Origin: Acidobacteriaceae bacterium
GTDB lineage: Bacteria; Acidobacteriota; Terriglobia; Bryobacterales; Bryobacteraceae
Length of the DNA stretch: 5,138 nt
Direction: 5' to 3'
Assembly (NCBI GenBank): GCA_019239585.1
Contig: JAFAZU010000376.1
Location: 1 to 5,138, forward strand
The notes under the pieces were generated by a model that worked only from the letters and a program-made list of their open reading frames with translations, did not search any database and had not been told where the DNA came from. Each line of letters begins with the position of its first letter. The stretch's first letter is position 1. The translations under genes and the position numbers were made by a program. Positions 1 to 5,138 of the stretch are shown here, one piece after another.

Positions 1-2
1 CG

Positions 3-2606
3 GAACGGCTCAATGGAGATCTGGCGGGGCCGCATTTTCAACTTTTCACCCTATACCAACGGGCTGGCGATAAACAGGCTGCGGCGCGGGAACGGCAACT
101 TTTTGAAGAAGCAAAGAAAAAGAATGCGGGGGCGGCGGTTCCGGAGGATATGGAGTGGTGCTTCTATGCCGAACTCTACGATCCGCCGGAGCCTCGGCCA
201 TCAGCGGAAACCGAGCCGACGCGCTACAAGGAGCAGGTCCTCAGCAGCGGGTGGGACTCTTCTCATTCCCGGATGCAGGTGATTGATGCTGAAGGCAATG
301 GTCATCCTGATCTACTGATGTGGTCTCCCGAGCGGGTGGAATTATGGAAGCGGGGCGTTGACTTAAGCAAGAATAGCGGCCTGGAAAACTTGAAAAATGT
401 GCGGGACATTGCGCCGGGTGACTTTGACAATGACGGGTTAACGGATTTGTGCATCGTAACAGGCGCGGGGGCCGCCATCTTTCATAACGATCACGGGGTG
501 TTTAAAAAGCAATTGGATCTGCCGAACGCCCAGGGAGCCGGTAAAGCGCTGGCCATTGATTACGATCACGATAACGACCTTGATCTGCTGCTGTTCGGTT
601 CACAAACGGCATTGTGGCGGAACGACGGCAACGGTAAATTTGAGGATAAATCAGAGTCTTTCCCGGCGCTCAAAGGAGGCAAGGCGCTCGATGCGGCTGT
701 GATTGCTTTGCGCGGCGATACCGCAGCGCGGGACATTGTTGTTTCCTATGCGGATCGTGGCGGAGTTCTATACACAGACAAGCTGAACGGAGTTTTCGAA
801 GCCTCTGAGCTTCCGGCACTGAGTGCGGGATCAGCGGGATTAGACGCTCAGGATTTCGACCATGATGGGTTGATCGATGTAGTGGTTTACCGACCTGAAA
901 TTTATGCCGTGCGAAATCATGAAGGCACCTTGGAACTGGCGCGGGGAGCCAAAACAGCTCTGTCGAGCATTCGAGCGGATTTTAACGGTGACGGGCGGGA
1001 AGACTATGCGCGGTTGCTGCCGGACGGTTCAGTGCATCTGTACACCAATGTTTCAGCGGACCAGCACTGGCTTTCGGTTCAAATTATAGGCGTCAAAAAT
1101 CTGAAGAGCGCGACCAACGCAACAGTCGAGGTAAAGTCCGGGCCTTACTACGAAAAGCGGGTTTACCAAGGCGTGCCTCTCTCGTTCGCTACCGATGGCA
1201 GGACAACAGTGGACACGGTCCGCATTACTTGGCCGAATGGTTTGATTCAGAACGAAACGGGGAAGAAAAGTTCCGAAGCGCTGAAAGTGGAGGAGGCGCA
1301 GCGGCTATCCGGGTCTTGCCCCATGATCTTCACCTGGAATGGAGAAAAATTTCAGTTCATCACGGACGTGCTGGGAGTAGCGCCGCTGGGAGCGAGTTCC
1401 GGCGACGGCAACTACTTTCCGGTGGACCATGACGAGTACGTGCAGATACCAGGGTCCGCTTTGAAAGCACAGAACGGTAAATATCAGGTACATATTACGG
1501 AGGAGCTGCATGAGGTTTCCTACCTGGATCAGGTTCAGCTAATTGCTTTGGACCATCCGGCGGACGTGCAGATTTATACGAACGATAAGTTTAAGTCTCC
1601 GCCGTATCCTGAGTTCCGACTTTTTGGCGGGCGTTCGCGCGTGCATCCTATTCGGGCACTCGATGAGAGAGGCCGCAATGTCACGGGAAAATTAGCGGCG
1701 ATTGACAGCAGGTATCCGGACGGGTTTCCGCACAACTCAGCGGGTGTAGCCGGTCTGCACACGCTCGATTTGGATTTCGGTAAAGCAGCGCCCACGAACC
1801 GGGCCGTGCTGGTTCTGAACGGATGGGTGGATTGGGCCGACGGATCTACTTTTCTAGGCGCTTCGCAAGATGGGCAGGGCGGGCTTGTGTTCCCCTATTT
1901 GCAAGTAAAGGATAAGGCCGGAAAATGGCAAACGGTTGTAGGCGATATGGGTATACCATCCGGCAAACCAAAAACGATTGCAGTCGATTTGACCGGCAAG
2001 TTTCTGTCGAGTTCACGCGAGGTGCGGATTGTGACCAACCTTTGCGTGTACTGGGACGAAATTTTTCTTCTGGAAGATTCACGGTCTCCGCAAGCTCGCC
2101 TGACTCCAATGAATGCAGAGCGGGCTGATCTGCAATTTCGCGGTTTCTCGCAAGTGGTGATTGATCCTCGACGTCAGCAGCCGGAGCAGTTTTTGTACGA
2201 TCAGGTGCGACCGGTTTCGAACTGGAATCCCACGCCGGGCTTTTACACGCGCTATGGTGATGTGCGTCCTTTGGTAACCCGTGCGGATGACAAGCTGCTG
2301 ATTATGGGTTCGGGAGACGAAGTCAAGCTGGAGTACGGAGCTTCACAACTGCCGCCCTTGCCGCAAGGATGGACGCGTGATTTTCTGCTGCTAGTAGATG
2401 GTTGGGCGAAAGATGCCGACCCGAACACGGCATTCAGCCAAAACGTCACGCCGCTTCCCTTTCACGCAATGAGCGCTTACCCCTATAAAGGCAATGAGCA
2501 GTTTCCAATTGATGAGGAACACCGGCAATATCAGAAGCAGTATCTAACAAGACCCGCGTTGCGGCTGATTAGACCGCTGGCAAACAATCAAAAGACTGGG
2601 GAGTAA
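3..2606 (+). CDS. TPR / FG-GAP propeller / ASPIC-UnbV (CRTAC1-like) protein, 5'-truncated
   Basis: The frame is open to the left edge, so this is the last 867 residues of a longer protein; numbering starts at the codon at base 3. The ATG at 150 is internal: residues before it are coherent protein, with an amphipathic helix pair resembling the end of a TPR (about 8-40, containing LYQRAGDKQAAARERQLFEE) and then a short Ala/Lys linker. Five calcium-loop motifs of the D-x-D/N-x-D/N-G-x-x-D type follow at 95-103, 140-148, 186-194, 284-292 and 326-334. A loop-less blade at about 236-262 suggests six visible propeller blades. An ASPIC/UnbV-like domain lies at about 354-416 (QHWLSVQIIG, then VRITWPNG), without the usual central G-x-G-Y-x-S-Q...HFGLG stretch. 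Residues 437-867 form a beta-rich region with no domain name I recognise, beginning GSCPMIFTWNG. Such fusions are frequent in Acidobacteriota and are usually exported, but the N-terminus is missing. Function is unknown; a binding or scaffold role is inferred. The stop is 20 bases before ppx. Confidence 0.88.
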   Translation, partial: ERLNGDLAGPHFQLFTLYQRAGDKQAAARERQLFEEAKKKNAGAAVPEDMEWCFYAELYDPPEPRPSAETEPTRYKEQVLSSGWDSSHSRMQVIDAEGNGHPDLLMWSPERVELWKRGVDLSKNSGLENLKNVRDIAPGDFDNDGLTDLCIVTGAGAAIFHNDHGVFKKQLDLPNAQGAGKALAIDYDHDNDLDLLLFGSQTALWRNDGNGKFEDKSESFPALKGGKALDAAVIALRGDTAARDIVVSYADRGGVLYTDKLNGVFEASELPALSAGSAGLDAQDFDHDGLIDVVVYRPEIYAVRNHEGTLELARGAKTALSSIRADFNGDGREDYARLLPDGSVHLYTNVSADQHWLSVQIIGVKNLKSATNATVEVKSGPYYEKRVYQGVPLSFATDGRTTVDTVRITWPNGLIQNETGKKSSEALKVEEAQRLSGSCPMIFTWNGEKFQFITDVLGVAPLGASSGDGNYFPVDHDEYVQIPGSALKAQNGKYQVHITEELHEVSYLDQVQLIALDHPADVQIYTNDKFKSPPYPEFRLFGGRSRVHPIRALDERGRNVTGKLAAIDSRYPDGFPHNSAGVAGLHTLDLDFGKAAPTNRAVLVLNGWVDWADGSTFLGASQDGQGGLVFPYLQVKDKAGKWQTVVGDMGIPSGKPKTIAVDLTGKFLSSSREVRIVTNLCVYWDEIFLLEDSRSPQARLTPMNAERADLQFRGFSQVVIDPRRQQPEQFLYDQVRPVSNWNPTPGFYTRYGDVRPLVTRADDKLLIMGSGDEVKLEYGASQLPPLPQGWTRDFLLLVDGWAKDADPNTAFSQNVTPLPFHAMSAYPYKGNEQFPIDEEHRQYQKQYLTRPALRLIRPLANNQKTGE
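2598..2603 (+). promoter_or_regulatory. Probable Shine-Dalgarno of the ppx/gppA gene (GGGGAG)
   Basis: This purine run overlaps the last codons of the upstream gene and is the best anti-SD match before the ATG at 2627. It lies 23 bases from the start codon, which is too far in linear RNA. If the hairpin at 2609-2626 forms, only five unpaired bases (2604-2608) remain on that path, which would bring the site to a workable distance. The only closer candidate, AGG at 2623-2625, is one base from the ATG and is paired in the stem. The assignment is inference. Confidence 0.45.
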
Positions 2607-2608
2607 GC

Positions 2609-2626
2609 ACCTGCTATAAAGCAGGT
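2609..2626 (+). promoter_or_regulatory. Perfect 7-bp hairpin abutting the ppx start codon
   Basis: ACCTGCT (2609-2615) is the exact reverse complement of AGCAGGT (2620-2626), with a four-base ATAA loop. The stem begins three bases after the upstream stop codon and ends on the base before the ATG at 2627. It is not followed by a T-run, so it is not a rho-independent terminator. It may shorten the effective distance between the upstream GGGGAG and the start codon, or it may restrict initiation and couple it to translation of the upstream gene. The pairing is directly visible; the role is inferred. Confidence 0.55.
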
Positions 2627-4165
2627 ATGCCCCGTTACGCGGCTATCGACGTCGGAAGTAACTCCCTTCGTATGCTGGCTGCGGATGTCAGCCATGGTAT
2701 TACTACGGTACTTGCCCAGGACCGTCAGGTCACTCGCTTAGGCGAAAGCGTATTTCGTACGGGCCGTATCAGTGACGACGCGATGGATTTTTTGGTCGCT
2801 ACCTTGTCGCGGATGGCGTCAGTTTACTCGCGGCTCAATATTCTTGGAGTTCGCGCCGTGGCAACCAGCGCCGTGCGTGATGCCAGTAATCAGCAGGAGT
2901 TTCTGCAACGCGCGGGTGAGGCGCTCGGCACGCACGTCGAGATTATTTCCGGTGCGGAAGAAGCGCGTTTGATTCATTTGGGTGTGGAAGCGCGCTGGCC
3001 TCGACCTGGGGAGCGGACCCTCAGCATCGATGTTGGCGGCGGCAGCGCGGAACTGATTATCAGCCAAAATGGCGAGCTGATCGATTCCGTTTCGAAGCCA
3101 TTGGGAGCGGTCCGGCTGACGGAGATTTTCCTCAAAAACGATCCACCCGGGCCGGAGGACCTGCGCCACATGAACTCTTTCATCACAGAAAAGCTCCATT
3201 CGTTTTATGAAGCGCATGCGGGCGAAAAGTTCGATCGTGCAATTGGTACCTCCGCTTCGGCGGCAGCCGTGGTCTGCGCTGTGAATCAAATTCCGAGAGC
3301 GGAGCGTGATGAGGCAGACCGTTTAGGCGCATCGCTCAACCAAATCCAAAAACTCAACACTGCTCTAGGAACAAGTACTCTGGCGCAGAGAAGGAAACTG
3401 ACCGGCATTGGTCCGAGGCGGGCGGAAATCGTTGTAGGCGGCGCAGCAGTATTTGCGCGCTCTTTAGAGATGTTCGGCCACAGCGGGATGTATTACTGCT
3501 CCGCTGGTGTGCGGGACGGCGTGATTGCAGATTTGGCAGCGCGCGGCGTGGGTCGCGAAGTTTCGCGGCTGTCTCCTGAGCAGCGCGCCACAGCCGAAGC
3601 CTTGGCGAAACGGTACTGCGTCGATTTCCAGCATGCGCGGCACATCGCGTATCTAGCAGGCTGCTTGTTCGATGTTCTGCAATCCGTGCATCGCCTGCCG
3701 CCCAGCGCCGGAAAGCCATTGGAAGCAGCGGGACTTCTGCATGATATCGGCCATTTCGTGAGCGCAACCGGACATCATAAGCATTCTGCCTATTTGGTTG
3801 CAAATTCTGACCTGCCCGGATTTACAGACGGGGAAAGACAGGTCATAGCCGCCCTGTGCCGTTTTCACCGGAAGTCCTTACCGCAGCCGAAGCACTCGTA
3901 CTTTGACGAACTAAATGCCGAGTCCAAACGACTGGTGACCTATCTAACTCCGCTGCTGCGAATGGCGGATAGCCTGGATCGAAGCAATGAAGGCAAAGTC
4001 CAGAACGTGAAAAGTGTTTTGCGCGATAACGGCATTGGACTGGAGATTGAAGCCAACGGGGACGTTGGGCTGGAATTATGGGCTGCAGGCGAAGCTGCGA
4101 AAGTTTTTCGTGAGATATACGGCTTCCCGGTTTCGGTGCAGCGCGCGAGAGCGCAGTCGGTTTAA
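2627..4165 (+). CDS. ppx: Ppx/GppA phosphatase (exopolyphosphatase / pppGpp phosphohydrolase) with intact HD domain
   Basis: This is a complete 512-residue cytoplasmic enzyme, close to the roughly 500 residues of Ppx and GppA from E. coli. The family removes terminal phosphate from polyphosphate or from pppGpp. The ASKHA core shows phosphate-1 motif AIDVGSNSLRM at 6-16, the SGAEEAR segment at 108-114 holding the expected catalytic Glu (E111/E112), phosphate-2 motif DVGGGSAEL at 135-143, GTSAS at 207-211 and the late VVGGAAVF and CSAGVRDGVI segments at 269-276 and 291-300. The C-terminal HD domain (about 320-460) keeps H336, H372-D373 and D448 (RMADSLDRS), with further histidines at 376, 383, 384 and 386. 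The start at 2627 is fixed by family alignment, since the first motif begins only a few residues in. Sequence alone does not separate Ppx from GppA activity; the symbol denotes the family. No polyphosphate kinase or CHAD gene is visible nearby. Confidence 0.93.
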   Translation: MPRYAAIDVGSNSLRMLAADVSHGITTVLAQDRQVTRLGESVFRTGRISDDAMDFLVATLSRMASVYSRLNILGVRAVATSAVRDASNQQEFLQRAGEALGTHVEIISGAEEARLIHLGVEARWPRPGERTLSIDVGGGSAELIISQNGELIDSVSKPLGAVRLTEIFLKNDPPGPEDLRHMNSFITEKLHSFYEAHAGEKFDRAIGTSASAAAVVCAVNQIPRAERDEADRLGASLNQIQKLNTALGTSTLAQRRKLTGIGPRRAEIVVGGAAVFARSLEMFGHSGMYYCSAGVRDGVIADLAARGVGREVSRLSPEQRATAEALAKRYCVDFQHARHIAYLAGCLFDVLQSVHRLPPSAGKPLEAAGLLHDIGHFVSATGHHKHSAYLVANSDLPGFTDGERQVIAALCRFHRKSLPQPKHSYFDELNAESKRLVTYLTPLLRMADSLDRSNEGKVQNVKSVLRDNGIGLEIEANGDVGLELWAAGEAAKVFREIYGFPVSVQRARAQSV

Positions 4166-4177
4166 TCCCGCAGTCGG
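4152..4177 (+). repeat. 9-bp direct repeat CGCAGTCGG spanning the ppx stop
   Basis: CGCAGTCGG occurs at 4152-4160, inside the last ppx codons, and again at 4169-4177, just after the stop, with a 17-base period. The second copy runs into the GGAAG ribosome binding site candidate of the next gene. It could be a small tandem-duplication scar, a protein-binding pair or chance. No third copy was seen. Confidence 0.4.
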
Positions 4178-4180
4178 AAG
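4176..4180 (+). promoter_or_regulatory. Weak ribosome binding site candidate (GGAAG) for the DUF4038 gene
   Basis: GGAAG is the only purine-rich SD-like run in the 30-base gap after ppx. It lies 11 bases before an ATG at 4192, which opens a three-codon frame (Met-Asp-Ala, TAA at 4201-4203), and 15 bases before the ATG at 4196 that gives the signal peptide. The spacing to 4196 is long, so initiation may be weak or may depend on ribosomes arriving from ppx. Confidence 0.4.
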
Positions 4181-4195
4181 AATACAATCGAATGG

Positions 4196-5138
4196 ATGCT
4201 TAATCGGCTTCTCCCCGGCGTGGTTGCATTGGCGGTAGCTTGCGTCATTTGCCCGGCCCAAAATCAACAAAATAATTTGACACATTCTATGCCACTCATC
4301 ACCGTTCATCCGAGTGGACACTTTCTCCAGACGGAGGATGGGCGTCCGTTCTTCTGGCTCGGAGATACAGCGTGGGAACTAATCCATCGCACCACGCGCG
4401 AGGAATGCAGTTACTATTTGCACACTCGCTCCATGCAGGGATTCACTGTCATTCAAACAGTCGTCCTAGCCGAATTTAACGGCATTACGGAACCGAGCGC
4501 GTTCGGGGAGAAGCCCTTTATCGACGATGATCCCAAGCGTCCGAATGAGCAGTATTTCAATCGCGTGAAGGAGATTGTGGATGAAGCTGCTTCACAGGGC
4601 TTGTATGTCGGGCTGCTTCCGACTTGGGGAGACAAGCTGACAGCGCCGTGGGGAGCCGGACCGCGCTTATTTCGTTTGGACAACTTAAATGTTGCGCACG
4701 ACTACGCCCGCTATCTGGCGCAAAAGCTGCAAGGATGCACAAACGTGATGTGGATTCTCGGCGGAGACCGTCCTCCACGGATATCCGGATTGCACAGCGA
4801 AGCGGCGCAAGCGGCGGGTTTTCCTCCTGACCAGGACTGGACACCGATCTGGCGCGAGATGGCGAGCGGATTAGCGGAAGGATGGGGGCGGAAGCCGTTG
4901 ATTCTGTACCATCCGCAGGGCGGTGTCAACTCCACCTCGGTCTATCTGCATAATGAGCCGTGGCTTGCCGTTAATGGAATGCAGAGTGATCATGGCGGCG
5001 GTCATGATGTGCCGGTGTGGGAACGGATTGTTCGCGACTACGTGATGAAGCCGCCTAAGCCCACCCTTGATCTCGAACCGAACTATGAAGATCATCCCTT
5101 CAATCTATGGCACCCGGCCGCCGGTTACTTTCGCGACC
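4196..5138 (+). CDS. Secreted DUF4038 / GH140-type (apiosidase-like) glycoside hydrolase, 3'-truncated
   Basis: The frame runs from the ATG at 4196 to the right edge without a stop, giving 314 residues. The N-terminus is a clear signal peptide: MLNR, then the hydrophobic LLPGVVALAVACVIC, with likely signal peptidase I cleavage after CPA (residue 21). AVAC at 13-16 is a poor lipobox, so a lipoprotein is possible but less likely. A (beta/alpha)8-type catalytic domain starts at about 35, with the family hallmark HPSGHFLQTEDGRPFFWLGDT at 38-58. Further landmarks are YLHTRSMQGFTVIQ at 74-87, GLYVGLLPTWG at 135-145, WILGGDR at 186-192 and LDLEPNYE at 291-298. By family analogy Asp191 and Glu294 are the candidate catalytic acid pair. 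GH140 members cleave apiose from pectic side chains, but DUF4038 is broader, so the substrate is inferred. The alternative ATG at 4289 would discard the signal peptide. A C-terminal accessory domain common in the family would lie beyond the window. The gene starts 30 bases after ppx and is in the same reading frame. Confidence 0.87.
   Translation, partial: MLNRLLPGVVALAVACVICPAQNQQNNLTHSMPLITVHPSGHFLQTEDGRPFFWLGDTAWELIHRTTREECSYYLHTRSMQGFTVIQTVVLAEFNGITEPSAFGEKPFIDDDPKRPNEQYFNRVKEIVDEAASQGLYVGLLPTWGDKLTAPWGAGPRLFRLDNLNVAHDYARYLAQKLQGCTNVMWILGGDRPPRISGLHSEAAQAAGFPPDQDWTPIWREMASGLAEGWGRKPLILYHPQGGVNSTSVYLHNEPWLAVNGMQSDHGGGHDVPVWERIVRDYVMKPPKPTLDLEPNYEDHPFNLWHPAAGYFRD

Noticed and set aside
143..152. 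GGAGG (143-147) before the ATG at 150 as the true start of the first gene.
   Set aside because: Spacing is only two bases, the frame is open to the window edge and the upstream residues form a coherent TPR-like helix, so the ATG is an internal Met.
13..282. 89-residue + strand frame in the first 300 bases.
   Set aside because: It is very Arg-rich, lacks domain character and overlaps the supported propeller-protein frame, so it is a shadow.
2615..2620. TATAAA as a -10 promoter element for ppx.
   Set aside because: No -35-like hexamer is seen at the right distance, and the bases are explained by the hairpin loop.
2609..2626. The hairpin as a transcription terminator between the first gene and ppx.
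   Set aside because: The stem is only 7 bp and is followed directly by the ppx ATG and GC-rich code, with no T-run.
2819..3289. 156-residue - strand frame opposite ppx.
   Set aside because: It lies wholly antisense to the conserved Ppx core and its sequence resembles no family; no SD-driven start is evident.
3354..3803. 149-residue - strand frame opposite the ppx HD region.
   Set aside because: It is Arg/Ser-rich antisense translation of a well-supported gene; a shadow.
4163..4198. A single ppx-DUF4038 fusion by stop readthrough, since both are in the same frame.
   Set aside because: The second gene has its own start and signal peptide, which would make no sense internally; each part has its normal family length or beginning.
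4277..4282. TTGACA, a perfect -35 consensus.
   Set aside because: It is inside the DUF4038 coding region and no -10-like element follows at 16-18 bases.

Overview
The window holds three consecutive genes on the + strand and nothing convincing on the - strand. Coding density is almost complete, with gaps of only 20 and 30 bases. Base composition is moderately GC-rich by eye and looks uniform, with no sign of insertion sequences, tRNA/rRNA genes or CRISPR. The protein repertoire fits a soil-type Acidobacteriota (Terriglobia-like) genome: a large TPR plus FG-GAP plus ASPIC/UnbV (CRTAC1-like) protein, an HD-containing Ppx/GppA phosphatase and a secreted DUF4038 glycoside hydrolase. That assignment is inference from gene families, not from a marker gene.

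Layout. (1) 3-2606: the 3' part of a long gene whose frame is open to the left edge. The visible 867 residues contain the end of a TPR-like helical region, a calcium-loop FG-GAP/VCBS propeller, a shortened ASPIC/UnbV domain and a roughly 430-residue C-terminal region that I cannot match to a named domain. (2) 2607-2626: a 20-base gap mostly filled by a perfect 7-bp hairpin that ends exactly at the next start codon. (3) 2627-4165: a complete 512-residue exopolyphosphatase/pppGpp phosphohydrolase (Ppx/GppA) with a C-terminal HD domain whose metal-binding residues are intact. (4) 4166-4195: a 30-base gap with a weak ribosome binding site. (5) 4196-5138: the first 314 residues of an exported DUF4038/GH140-type (apiosidase-like) glycoside hydrolase, cut by the right edge.

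The three genes are close enough to be co-transcribed, but no shared pathway is evident: a probable cell-surface or periplasmic propeller protein, a cytoplasmic polyphosphate/alarmone enzyme and a secreted plant-polysaccharide hydrolase. No promoter or rho-independent terminator was found. I do not see a clearly new multi-gene system. The points most worth checking are the hairpin between the probable Shine-Dalgarno and the ppx start, the unnamed C-terminal region of the first gene, and the intact HD site of the phosphatase.
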